Assembly: GCF_002257565.1 (NCBI RefSeq) | Contig: NZ_CP022736.1 | Coordinates: 3,720,001-3,784,000, forward strand | Direction of reading: 5' to 3' | Length of the DNA stretch: 64,000 nucleotides | From: Herbaspirillum sp. meg3 | Lineage (GTDB): Bacteria; Pseudomonadota; Gammaproteobacteria; Burkholderiales; Burkholderiaceae_D | In this document: piece by piece, positions 27,197 to 36,196 of the stretch | Numbering within the stretch: the first letter of the stretch is position 1 | Layout: each line of letters starts with the position of its first letter | Notes under the pieces: model-generated | The model's input: only the letters and a program-made list of their open reading frames with translations | What the model was told of the DNA's origin: nothing | The model's database searches: none | Made by a program: the position numbers and the translations under genes

Positions 27197-27362
27197 GAGG
27201 GCTCTTCCGGTAGTCGCCGAGTCATCTGTGAAGGTGCCCGGCGCATAAAAATATAAAAATAGTGGAGGCAAACAAGTGAGCCAAATTCTAGCACGCAGCA
27301 CCACTGACAGTTCGACCAGCACGCCCGACTTTCTCCTCTGAAAACCGTAGCAATTGTTGATC

Positions 27363-30260
27363 ATGCCAACTAAACCACAAACTAAAACTTCTGCTCGCAA
27401 TACCCCTAGCCCTAGCTCCAGCTCCATCGAAAAACGCCCCGTCAAGTCCGCAGACAAGGACGCTCCGCTCAAAGAAGACATCCGCCTGCTCGGCCGTCTG
27501 CTCGGCGAAGTGCTGCGCGACCAGGAAGGTGACGCCGTTTTCGAGGTGGTCGAAACCATACGCCAGACGGCCGTGCGCTTTCGCCGCGAATCCGACGCCA
27601 AGGCCGGCGCCGAACTCGACAAGCTGCTCAAGAAGCTGACCCGCGACCAAACCAATTCGGTGGTGCGCGCGTTCTCGTACTTCTCGCATCTGGCCAATAT
27701 CGCCGAAGACCAGCACCACAACCGCCGCCGCCGCGCCCACTTGCTGGCCGGCTCGGCACCACAGCCTAGCAGTGTGGCCTACGCGCTGTCGCGCCTGGAC
27801 AATGCTGGCGTGTCCGGCAACACCGTGCGCAACTTCCTGTCGGAATCGCTGATCTCGCCGGTGCTGACTGCGCATCCGACCGAAGTGCAGCGCAAGAGTA
27901 TTCTCGATGCAGAGCGCGAAATCGCCCGCCTGCTGGCGCTGCGCGACAGCCCGCTGACACCGAAGGAGTTGCGCGACAACACCGAACTGCTGCGCGCGCG
28001 CATCGCTACGCTGTGGCAAACCCGCATGCTGCGCTACACCAAGCTGACCGTTGCCGATGAAATCGAAAACGCGCTGTCCTATTACCGCATCACCTTCCTG
28101 CGTGAACTGCCGGCGTTGTACGACGACATCGAAGAAGAAATCAACGCGCAGTTTCCGTCCCGCGCACGTTCGCGCACCACGCAGGCGGAACTGCCGCCCT
28201 TCGTGCAGATGGGCAGCTGGATCGGCGGCGACCGCGACGGCAATCCCAACGTCAACGCCGGCACCATGCAGCGCGCGCTGCAACGCCAGTCGACCACGAT
28301 CTTCGACTTCTACCTCGATGAAGTTCATGCGCTTGGTGCCGAATTGTCGATCTCGACCCTGATGGTCGACGCCAGCGCTGAGCTGCTGGCGCTGGCCGAC
28401 ACTTCGCCCGACACCTCCAACCATCGCGCCGACGAGCCATACCGCCGCGCGCTGATCGGCGTTTATGCGCGCCTGGCGGCAACCGCCCGCAATCTCGGCG
28501 TGGTCAACATCCTGCGCCAGGAAGTCGGCGCCGCTGCGCATTACGACACACCGGAAGAATGCATCAGGGAACTGCAGGTGCTGATCGATTCGCTCAACGC
28601 CAATCACGGCGCTGCGCTGGTCAAGCCGCGGCTGGCGGTACTGAAGCGCTCGATTGAAATCTTCGGTTTCCACCTCGCCACGCTGGACATGCGTCAAAGC
28701 TCCGACGTGCATGAGCGTGTACTGAGCGAACTGTTCGCCAGCGCGCAAGTGGAGACATCCTATGCCAGCCTGAGCGAAGAAAAGAAGATCGCGCTGCTGC
28801 TGGCGGAACTCTCCAAGCCGCGCCTGCTGTATTCGCCGTACCTGACCTATTCAGACGAGACCAATTCCGAGCTGACCATCCTGCGCGCGGCGCGTGAGAT
28901 CCGCCAACGCTATGGCGCGCGCGCGATCCGCAACTACATCATCTCGCACACGGAAACCGCGTCCGACTTGCTGGAAGTGCTGTTGCTGCAAAAGGAAACC
29001 GGCCTGCTGCATGCCGATGCGAAAGATCCATCCAAGCTGGTCGAACTCGAACTGATGGTGATCCCGCTGTTCGAAACCATCCCCGACTTGCGCTGCGCCG
29101 CCGACATCATGGAGCAATGGCTGTCGTTCCCGCTGGTGGCGCCGTTGATTGCCAAGCAAGGCAAGCTGCAGGAAGTGATGCTGGGCTATTCCGACTCCAA
29201 CAAGGACGGCGGCTTCCTCACGTCCAACTGGGAGCTCTACAAATCTGAAAACCGCCTGGTGGAATTGTTCAATCGCGCCGGCGTCAAGCTGCGCCTGTTC
29301 CACGGCCGCGGCGGCACCGTCGGTCGCGGCGGCGGCCCGAGCTATCAGGCCATCCTGGCGCAACCGCCGGGCACGGTCAACGGCCAGATCCGCCTGACCG
29401 AGCAAGGTGAAATCATTGCGTCCAAGTTCTCCAACCCGGAGATCGGCCGCCGTAATCTGGAGTTGCTGGTCGCCGCGACGCTGGAAGCCAGCCTCATGCC
29501 GGAAACCACCGACGCCAAAGAGACCCGCAAGCTGGCCGAGTTTGAGCGCGTGATGGAAGATCTGTCGGAACGCGCCTATCAGGCCTACCGCAACCTGGTC
29601 TACGAAACACCGGGCTTCACGGACTACTTCTTTGCCTCGACGCCGATTGCAGAAATCGCCGAACTCAACATTGGTTCGCGCCCTGCTTCGCGCAAATCGA
29701 CTCGCCGCATCGAAGACCTGCGCGCGATTCCATGGGGCTTCTCGTGGGGTCAATGCCGTTTGCTGTTCCCGGGCTGGTATGGCTTCGGCAGCGCGGTGTC
29801 GGAGTGGCTGCAGGAAGGCGGCACCAAAGAGAGCGCCAAGAAACTGGCGGCCCTGCGCGCGATGTACAAAGAATGGCCGTTCTTCGCCGCCCTGCTGTCG
29901 AACATGGACATGGTCTTGTCCAAGACCGATCTGGCCGTCGCCTCGCGCTACGCCGGACTGGTCGCGGACCGCAAGCTGCGCACCGCGATCTTCGGACGCA
30001 TCGTGAGCGAGCATGAGCGTACCAGTCACCTGCTCAGCTCGATCACGGGCAACAAGGATCGCCTGGCCGGTAATCCGCTGCTGGCGCGTTCGATCAAGAA
30101 CCGCTTTGCCTATCTAGACCCGCTGAATCACTTGCAAGTCGAGCTGATCAAGCGCCATCGCAGCACGGCCGCAGCAGGCAAGAAAGTCGAGGAACGCGTG
30201 CAACGCGGAATACACCTGACCATCAACGGCGTGGCTGCCGGTCTGCGCAATACGGGCTGA
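27363..30260 (+). CDS. ppc: Phosphoenolpyruvate carboxylase
   Basis: A 965-residue anaplerotic enzyme forming oxaloacetate from phosphoenolpyruvate and bicarbonate. The catalytic His lies in LTAHPTEVQRK (about residue 175). The second signature is VMLGYSDSNKDGGFLTSNW (about 605-623), and the glycine-rich loop is FHGRGGTVGRGGGPSY. The C-terminal effector region is complete, ending NTG. The N-terminal 40 residues are a Ser/Thr/Lys-rich extension. ATG at 27363 is preferred over two TTG codons just upstream. Divergent from hemC. Confidence 0.97.
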   Translation: MPTKPQTKTSARNTPSPSSSSIEKRPVKSADKDAPLKEDIRLLGRLLGEVLRDQEGDAVFEVVETIRQTAVRFRRESDAKAGAELDKLLKKLTRDQTNSVVRAFSYFSHLANIAEDQHHNRRRRAHLLAGSAPQPSSVAYALSRLDNAGVSGNTVRNFLSESLISPVLTAHPTEVQRKSILDAEREIARLLALRDSPLTPKELRDNTELLRARIATLWQTRMLRYTKLTVADEIENALSYYRITFLRELPALYDDIEEEINAQFPSRARSRTTQAELPPFVQMGSWIGGDRDGNPNVNAGTMQRALQRQSTTIFDFYLDEVHALGAELSISTLMVDASAELLALADTSPDTSNHRADEPYRRALIGVYARLAATARNLGVVNILRQEVGAAAHYDTPEECIRELQVLIDSLNANHGAALVKPRLAVLKRSIEIFGFHLATLDMRQSSDVHERVLSELFASAQVETSYASLSEEKKIALLLAELSKPRLLYSPYLTYSDETNSELTILRAAREIRQRYGARAIRNYIISHTETASDLLEVLLLQKETGLLHADAKDPSKLVELELMVIPLFETIPDLRCAADIMEQWLSFPLVAPLIAKQGKLQEVMLGYSDSNKDGGFLTSNWELYKSENRLVELFNRAGVKLRLFHGRGGTVGRGGGPSYQAILAQPPGTVNGQIRLTEQGEIIASKFSNPEIGRRNLELLVAATLEASLMPETTDAKETRKLAEFERVMEDLSERAYQAYRNLVYETPGFTDYFFASTPIAEIAELNIGSRPASRKSTRRIEDLRAIPWGFSWGQCRLLFPGWYGFGSAVSEWLQEGGTKESAKKLAALRAMYKEWPFFAALLSNMDMVLSKTDLAVASRYAGLVADRKLRTAIFGRIVSEHERTSHLLSSITGNKDRLAGNPLLARSIKNRFAYLDPLNHLQVELIKRHRSTAAAGKKVEERVQRGIHLTINGVAAGLRNTG

Positions 30261-30290
30261 TGAAGTAAAAGAGCCTGATTTTAGTTCTGC

Positions 30291-30323
30291 GCGTACATCG
30301 GCTTGCAGCGTGCCGGTGTACGC
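30291..30323 (+). terminator. Possible terminator or hairpin after ppc
   Basis: The arms GCGTACATCGGC and GCCGGTGTACGC pair over 12 positions (one G-T) 30 bases after the ppc stop. No T run follows, so it may be an RNA-stabilising hairpin rather than an intrinsic terminator. Confidence 0.45.
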
Positions 30324-30458
30324 GATCATTATCGTGATCCGCCTACCCTTTTTCTCTTCCTGATATCTATCAGGAAAAACACGATAGCAAGTTTCGGAGT
30401 GCCGAGGCATCATTCCCCTCCAAGAATGATGTCCCATCTTTCTCCTCTCGGAATACCG

Positions 30459-31400
30459 ATGAAACCCGCCGACCTGCTCCGCCTGCTCACCTTGTCCGCC
30501 ATCTGGGGCGCAAGTTTTCTGTTCATGCGCATCGCCGTGCCGGAAATGGGCGCCTTGAATACGGCGTTCTTCCGGGTGTTGTTCGGTGCACTGGGCTTGC
30601 TGCTCATCCTTGTGCTACTGCGCGTAAAATATCGGTTTCAGGGAAAACTACGTGCAGCAATGCTGCTGGGTGCCATCAATTCCGGCATTCCTTTCGTGCT
30701 GTACAGCTTCGCCGCCAAAGTGCTGCCGGCAGGTTATTCGGCTATTTTGAATGCGACAACGCCGCTGATGGGCGTGGTCATCGGGGCGTTATTTTTTGGT
30801 GACACACTGACAAGGCGCAAAGTGGCGGGCGTGGTGCTCGGCCTGGCCGGCGTTGCCGTGCTGACAAGAACCGGTCCCGTGGCATTCGACACAGCGACCG
30901 TTTTCGGTGCGCTGGCTTGTCTGCTGGCGACCGGTTGCTACGGGCTGGCTGGATTTCTGACCAAGCGCTGGATCACGGATCGCGGCGGACTGGATAGCAA
31001 ACTGGTGGCGTTCGGCAGTCAGTTAGGCGCGGTTGCGCTTCTGTTGCCGTTTTTTGCGATCACTGCAGGGATGCGAGACAGCCCGCTGCACGGCAGCGCT
31101 GGTACGTGGTTTGCTTTGTTGGCATTAGGATTTGTGTGTTAGGCGCTGGCCTACATTTTATTTTTCCGATTAATTGCCGATATAGGACCTGTGAGGTCGT
31201 TAACCGTTACTTTTTTGATACCGCTATTTGGTGTCTTGTGGGGTTGGCTGTTTCTGAATGAACAACTGTCCTGGGCCTACGCCGTGGGAGGCGTATTGAT
31301 CGGGGCGGCGTTGCTGCTGGTGTTGAGACCAGCGGCAGCGAAAACGAAGGCGGCGACGATGCCGCAAGACAGAATCGACAGCAAGCCGACATCAGTCTGA
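30459..31400 (+). pseudogene. DMT-family (EamA) permease interrupted by an in-frame amber codon
   Basis: A ten-helix drug/metabolite transporter of the EamA type with two EamA repeats. Translation from 30459 (MKPADLLRLLTLSAIWGASF) runs to TAG at 31140-31142 after LALGFVC, then continues in the same frame with ALAYILFFRLIADIGP... to 31400. Family members have Ser or Thr followed by ALAYILFFRLI at this junction, so one change from TCG to TAG explains the break. No frameshift is present and both sides keep coding character, suggesting a recent mutation or a base-calling error. The truncated 227-residue product would lack about the last three helices. Confidence 0.85.
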
Positions 31401-31458
31401 CGGCAAACACCGACAGGCGGCCAACGGTTGCACACATAAATATTTGGGGAAGTTCACC

Positions 31459-32394
31459 ATGCGTATCTGGGGCAAAACTATTGCATCGCTCTGTCTGACA
31501 GGGCTGTGCGCACAACTTGCTGCTGTTGCAGTTGCGGCGGCGCCGGCTGCCAAAACGGCGCCGCTGCCGCCTTTGCGCACCGAGCGCGTTTTTCTGACCA
31601 GCGTAGAGTCACCGGGCGGCAAAGCAACCGCCTTGTTCGGCTTCTGGTTCAAGGGCAAAGGCAAGTCGGACAAGAAACCGACCATCATCGCCATGCACGG
31701 CTGCGGCGGCCTCTACAGCAGCGTCAATAAAGAAAAAATCGAATTTACGCCACGCCATATCGCCATGGCGCGCGCGCTGACCGATGCCGGCTATAACGTG
31801 TTGTTCCCCGACAGTTTCACGCCGCGCGGCCGCCGCTCGATCTGCCAGGAAACCCTGGCCCAGCGTGAAGCCAGCAGCGCCAATCGCCGTTTCGACATTC
31901 AGATCGCCATGCGCTGGCTGGCCACGCAGGACGACGTCGATTACGCCCGCGTGGGCATGGTCGGCTGGTCACACGGCGCCACCACCATGCTCGCTGCATT
32001 GAATCTGGCGCAGACCGATGTTGCCGTGCGCAAGGTTCAACCCAAGGCCGCCGTTGCCTTCTACCCGACCTGCACGCCCTATGCCGGCAGCCGCACACCG
32101 TATAAGCCTGCGGCGCCTATGCTGATTCTCATGGGCGAGAACGACGACTGGACGCCACCGGAGGCCTGCGAATCCTTGGAAAAGAAAACCGAAGGCAGTG
32201 ATACCGGCATCACCTTGCGCCTGTATCCGGACACCTACCATGACTTCGATGCGCCTGGCCTGCCCATCCATGTACGCATGGATATCCCGGGCGTGGGCAA
32301 ACGCGGGGAAGGCGTCACCAGCGGCGGCAATGCTGATTCACGCGCAGAGGCCTATCGTGAGATGCTGAAGTTCCTGAAAGACAAACTGGAATAA
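31459..32394 (+). CDS. Secreted alpha/beta hydrolase, dienelactone hydrolase-like
   Basis: A 311-residue protein with a signal peptide (about 1-28, MRIWGKTIASLCLTGLCAQLAAVAVAAAP) and an alpha/beta hydrolase fold. The oxyanion region is IIAMHGCGGLY, the nucleophile elbow GWSHGA (Ser in VGMVGWSHGATTM), an Asp strand LILMGENDDWTPP, and the catalytic His in TYHDFDAP. This layout resembles dienelactone hydrolases and related periplasmic esterases. The substrate is unknown. ATG at 31459 is chosen over an upstream TTG. A clear terminator follows. Confidence 0.85.
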   Translation: MRIWGKTIASLCLTGLCAQLAAVAVAAAPAAKTAPLPPLRTERVFLTSVESPGGKATALFGFWFKGKGKSDKKPTIIAMHGCGGLYSSVNKEKIEFTPRHIAMARALTDAGYNVLFPDSFTPRGRRSICQETLAQREASSANRRFDIQIAMRWLATQDDVDYARVGMVGWSHGATTMLAALNLAQTDVAVRKVQPKAAVAFYPTCTPYAGSRTPYKPAAPMLILMGENDDWTPPEACESLEKKTEGSDTGITLRLYPDTYHDFDAPGLPIHVRMDIPGVGKRGEGVTSGGNADSRAEAYREMLKFLKDKLE

Positions 32395-32414
32395 GCCAAG
32401 GCTGACAACATAAG

Positions 32415-32449
32415 AAGCGGATGAGGCGCAAGCCTATCCGCTTTTTTTA
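32415..32449 (+). terminator. Rho-independent terminator after the secreted hydrolase gene
   Basis: A stem AGCGGAT...GGC/GCC...ATCCGCT with one bulge and a GCAA loop is followed by eight T residues, 20 bases after the stop codon. Confidence 0.85.
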
Positions 32450-32656
32450 CGCCCGTTTAACTGGCTAACGAGAGGTTCGTAATTGGACCGCGACACAAGG
32501 AGCCGATAACAAATAAATAGGCAGTGCCGGAATTTGGAGCGGTCAATTGTGTCAATGCTGCTATGAGCGCTAGCGGATATCCGTCCTTGGGAAATCCCTC
32601 GACGCCAACACAGAAATTTTTCGATCTCCTCCTATTCGAATTTCCAGAAAGACACC

Positions 32657-33145
32657 ATGCCCGCCCAACTCAAGATGATTCCGATGACGACTGCCGACTT
32701 TGAACGTTTTGTCGAAACTTCGTCGGCCGACTATGCCGAACAATGCCGCCTGACCGGCCTGCCCTCACTGGAAACCAGCCAGCCGGAGGCCTTTGAAAAC
32801 CTGCAAGTCATGCTGCCGCAAGGGCCGGCTACGCCGGGACAGTATCTGATGCTGCTGCAGGACGAAGAAAGCGGCGCCAGTGTCGGCCAAATCTGGTTTG
32901 GAGAGGTGACGGAAGACAACGAGACGTCCGCATTCCTGTACGACCTGATGATTGACCCGGCATATCGCCGGCGTGGTTTTGCTGCTGCCGCACTGGAACT
33001 GTTGCAGGAAGAGGTCAAGCTGCGCGGCCTCGGCAGCCTGAGCCTGAATGTATTCGCGCATAACGAAGCGGCGCAGGCGCTTTATCGCAAGGCCGGATTC
33101 ATTGCCAGCGAGATCACCATGGTGCGGACGCTATCGTCCGACTAA
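32657..33145 (+). CDS. GNAT-family N-acetyltransferase
   Basis: A 162-residue acetyl-CoA-dependent transferase. Motif A is in LYDLMIDPAYRRRGFAAAAL (the RRxGxA pyrophosphate loop, about residues 98-112) and motif B in LNVFAHNEAAQALYRKAGF, with the terminal strand ITMVRTL. The domain fills the whole protein. The substrate cannot be inferred; it stands alone between a terminator and the converging HDOD gene. Confidence 0.88.
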   Translation: MPAQLKMIPMTTADFERFVETSSADYAEQCRLTGLPSLETSQPEAFENLQVMLPQGPATPGQYLMLLQDEESGASVGQIWFGEVTEDNETSAFLYDLMIDPAYRRRGFAAAALELLQEEVKLRGLGSLSLNVFAHNEAAQALYRKAGFIASEITMVRTLSSD

Positions 33146-33166
33146 GAGATATCCCTTAGAGATCTC

Positions 33167-33199
33167 AAAAAAATTGCGGCCGACAATGCGGCCGCAATT
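33167..33199 (-). terminator. Terminator of the HDOD gene
   Basis: The arms AATTGCGGCC and GGCCGCAATT (33172-33181 and 33190-33199) form a perfect 10-bp stem. On the minus strand it is followed by a T run, so it serves the HDOD gene ending at 33239. Confidence 0.75.
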
Positions 33200-33238
33200 C
33201 ATACAGCACCTGCGAATTTCCGAAGAGCAATTTTCGGA

Positions 33239-34066
33239 TCAGGAAATCAACTCTTCCATCCCCGCGCCCAGTTCTGCCAACGGCGGCAACTCATCGAGCA
33301 GCACTTCCGGCTTCACGCCCAGTTTGGCGGCGACATCGTTCGGGAAAGTCGATTCCATTTCCTCGCGGGAATATTTATTCTCTTCCGCACGGGCGCGCCA
33401 TGCGGCAATGTGAATGACTGCCGCGATTTTGTTGAATGGCGTGACTTCCAGCGGTGTCGGGAAGGCCTTGATGGCATCCGAGAACTCATCAGGGAAGCGC
33501 CAGCGCTTGGCCAGCTCGGCACCGACATCGGAGAAGTCATAGCCAAACGTAGTGCGCTCGACATCCAGGCGACGCGCATCGATCGGGCTGGCGATCTTGT
33601 CGATCTGCAAGGTTTGCTCCGGCATGACAGCATGCATGACCAGTTGGCCGATGGCATGCATCATGCCAACTGTGAAGGCCAGGTCGGAATTGAGCCCCTG
33701 TTTTTTTGCCAGCCATTTGGCGACGATCGCGGTGTGCAGGCTATAGCGCCAGAACAGCTTGAGGTCGACACCCGACATGGACTTGAAGCTGCCGGTCAGG
33801 CCGGTGCTCACAACCAGCGTGCGCACGGTCATGAAACCCAGCATCAATACGGCATCATCGACGGTGCCGATGCTGCGTGAAACGTGATAGTAGGAAGAGT
33901 TCGCCAGGCGCAACAGCTTGGCGCTCAGCACCTGATCGGCGCTCAATTTCTTGGCGATGTCTTCGATCGACACATTGTCGTTGTTGAAGCTTTCAATGAC
34001 TTCTTGGACGACCTTGGGAATACTTGGCAGTGCTGCTTGTTGCTGAAACAGTGCTTCAAAATTCAT
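33239..34066 (-). CDS. HDOD-domain signalling protein
   Basis: A 275-residue cytoplasmic protein consisting of a single HDOD domain (about 15-215; LPSIPKVVQEVIESFNND, AKLLRLANSSYYHVSRSIGTVDDAVLMLGF). HDOD proteins resemble HD phosphohydrolases but usually lack the metal-binding HD pair and act as scaffolds in signalling, motility or stress control. Here the region corresponding to the HD motif reads FTVGMMHAIGQL. It is monocistronic with its own terminator; a partner is not indicated. Confidence 0.88.
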   Translation of the reverse strand: MNFEALFQQQAALPSIPKVVQEVIESFNNDNVSIEDIAKKLSADQVLSAKLLRLANSSYYHVSRSIGTVDDAVLMLGFMTVRTLVVSTGLTGSFKSMSGVDLKLFWRYSLHTAIVAKWLAKKQGLNSDLAFTVGMMHAIGQLVMHAVMPEQTLQIDKIASPIDARRLDVERTTFGYDFSDVGAELAKRWRFPDEFSDAIKAFPTPLEVTPFNKIAAVIHIAAWRARAEENKYSREEMESTFPNDVAAKLGVKPEVLLDELPPLAELGAGMEELIS

Positions 34067-34396
34067 GAGACCTCTCCCCGGATGAGACCACGTGAGCCTG
34101 CCAGACTTCTGGTTAACAGACCCAACAAAATCGAATTAGTTGGATTTACAAAACAGCAATTTGAGTATCTTCAAGATTTGGCAAGAGTGCAATGTTTTTT
34201 ATGCCACTCGCCATTGATATTGCCCCGATGTTGCCATCATGCCTGCATCTGCACCACGCAGAATTTTCCCTATTGACTTGCCTCGGACTTGCCGCCAATT
34301 TGCGCCCCCTCAGGATCCGCACCACGCCGGAGCATGCCGTAGCGTGGCTCAAATGTCATCGACTTGCTATAATCGCGTATTCTCCGGGACCCCACT
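34067..34396. other. Divergent promoter region between HDOD gene and argH
   Basis: A 330-base gap with no supported gene. The left half is AT-rich. The argH promoter candidate is at the right end (34365-34373). No hairpin suggesting attenuation or an ARG box could be identified with confidence. Confidence 0.5.
34365..34373 (+). promoter_or_regulatory. Extended -10 promoter candidate for argH
   Basis: TGCTATAAT (TG, one base, TATAAT at 34368-34373) lies 23 bases before the argH ATG. The -35 region (TGGCTC at the right distance) is weak, which extended -10 promoters tolerate. The leader would be only about 17 bases. Confidence 0.55.
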
Positions 34397-35788
34397 ATGA
34401 CTGCTCAATTATCGAAAAAAGGCGAAGCCTGGTCGGCTCGCTTTTCCGAACCCGTTTCCGATCTGGTGAAACGTTACACCGCTTCTGTCTTTTTCGACAA
34501 GCGCTTGGCACAGTTCGACATTCAAGGCTCGCTTGCCCATGCAGAAATGCTGGCGCACCAGCAGATCATCAGCGCACAGGATTACGCCGACATCCAGCGC
34601 GGCATGACACAAATCAAGGGTGAAATCGACGGCGGCCAGTTCGAATGGCTGCTCGACCTCGAAGACGTCCACCTGAACATCGAAAAACGCCTGACCGAGC
34701 TGGTCGGCGATGCCGGCAAGCGCCTGCACACCGGCCGCTCGCGCAACGATCAGGTCGCCACTGACATCCGTCTCTACATGCGTTCGGCCATCGACGACAT
34801 CAGCGGCCTGCTGCGCGATCTGCGCGCTGCGCTGGTGGATCTGGCTGAACAACACGCCGACACCATCCTGCCGGGCTTCACCCATATGCAAGTGGCGCAG
34901 CCGATTACCTTCGGCCACCACGTACTGGCCTATGTTGAAATGTTCGGCCGCGATGCCGAGCGCATGGCCGACGCCCGCAAGCGCGTCAACCGCCTGCCGC
35001 TGGGCGCTGCGGCACTGGCCGGCACCACCTTCCCGATTGATCGCCTGCGCGTTGCCAAGACACTGGGTTTCGACGACGTCTGCCGTAACTCGCTGGACGC
35101 TGTTTCCGATCGCGACTTCGCCATCGAGTTCTGTGCTGCCGCTGCGCTGGTGATGACCCACATTTCGCGCATGTCCGAAGAACTGGTCATCTGGATGAGC
35201 CCACGCGTCGGCTTCATCGACATCGCCGACCGTTTCTGCACCGGTTCGTCGATCATGCCGCAAAAGAAAAACCCGGACGTGCCTGAACTGGCCCGTGGCA
35301 AAACCGGCCGCGTCAACGGCCACCTGATCGCGCTGCTGACCTTGATGAAGGGCCAGCCACTGGCCTACAACAAGGACAACCAGGAAGACAAGGAACCGCT
35401 GTTCGACACCGTCGACACGCTGACCGACACACTGCGCATTTTTGCCGACATGGCGAGCGGCATCACCGTCAAGCCGGAAGCCATGCGCGCCGCCGCGCTG
35501 CAGGGTTATGCAACCGCGACCGACCTGGCTGATTATCTGGTGAAGAAGGGCCTGCCCTTCCGCGACGCCCACGAAGCCGTCGCGCACGCCGTACGCACCT
35601 GCGTCGATCGCAACTGCGATCTGTCGGATCTGACGCTGGACGAACTGCGCGTCTATTCGCCATTGATTGAAGATGACATCTTCGGCGTCCTGACGCTGGA
35701 AGGCTCCGTCGCTGCGCGTGACCATATCGGCGGCACAGCACCGAATCAGGTACGTCTGGCGATCGCGGAAGTGCGCAAGTCGCTGTAA
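34397..35788 (+). CDS. argH: Argininosuccinate lyase
   Basis: A 463-residue homotetrameric lyase of the fumarase/aspartase superfamily, splitting argininosuccinate into arginine and fumarate, the last step of arginine synthesis. The signature GSSIMPQKKNPD (about residues 284-295) contains the catalytic serine loop. The other conserved blocks HTGRSRNDQVATD and TILPGFTHMQVAQP are present. It stands alone, not in an arg operon. A firm call. Confidence 0.98.
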   Translation: MTAQLSKKGEAWSARFSEPVSDLVKRYTASVFFDKRLAQFDIQGSLAHAEMLAHQQIISAQDYADIQRGMTQIKGEIDGGQFEWLLDLEDVHLNIEKRLTELVGDAGKRLHTGRSRNDQVATDIRLYMRSAIDDISGLLRDLRAALVDLAEQHADTILPGFTHMQVAQPITFGHHVLAYVEMFGRDAERMADARKRVNRLPLGAAALAGTTFPIDRLRVAKTLGFDDVCRNSLDAVSDRDFAIEFCAAAALVMTHISRMSEELVIWMSPRVGFIDIADRFCTGSSIMPQKKNPDVPELARGKTGRVNGHLIALLTLMKGQPLAYNKDNQEDKEPLFDTVDTLTDTLRIFADMASGITVKPEAMRAAALQGYATATDLADYLVKKGLPFRDAHEAVAHAVRTCVDRNCDLSDLTLDELRVYSPLIEDDIFGVLTLEGSVAARDHIGGTAPNQVRLAIAEVRKSL

Positions 35789-36196
35789 GTAAGAACGCGA
35801 CCAAGGAATAAAGCAATAAGGAAATACCAGCGGCATCCGAACTGCCAACGCGACCCGGATCCCGCTGTACTGAGTCTGTACCAAAAGTAGCAGTGCGAGG
35901 TAATCAGCAGGACCGGTCTGTCTCCGGAGAGACCAGCATCAAATCTGTCATCAGTGTCACCTCTGCCTCGGCGGAGTCTGCAGACGGTTGCAAAGCGGCT
36001 TATCAGGTTGCAGTGCAGCAGTGTGTTTTAACCGGTTTACGGTATTCTTGACCGGTTGTATCCCAAAGGCCGCACGACGGCCTAAAGAGGATGGAGCAAA
36101 ATAGGGAGATCCCACCCAAGATTTCCTGCACCGGTTACCTCCGGTTCATATTTCGCGTCATCCTCTATAAGAATATCTAACTAAGGAGAGAACTCG
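35789..36196. other. Long leader region upstream of livJ
   Basis: About 400 bases without a supported gene. It holds three copies of ACCGGTT (36031, 36051, 36130), the first two 20 bases apart; a hairpin AGGCCG/CGGCCT (36067-36083); and an 8-bp inverted repeat AGAGGATG (36086-36093) with CATCCTCT (36159-36166). AAGGAGAGAA before the livJ ATG is a strong ribosome site. This looks like a regulatory leader, but the regulator is unknown. Confidence 0.5.

Noticed and set aside
27197..27721. Upstream extension of the hemC frame
   Set aside because: It runs through the divergent ppc promoter and coding region and has no similarity to porphobilinogen deaminases.
34409..35884. 491-codon open frame antisense to argH
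   Set aside because: Shadow frame; argH signature motifs are on the opposite strand.
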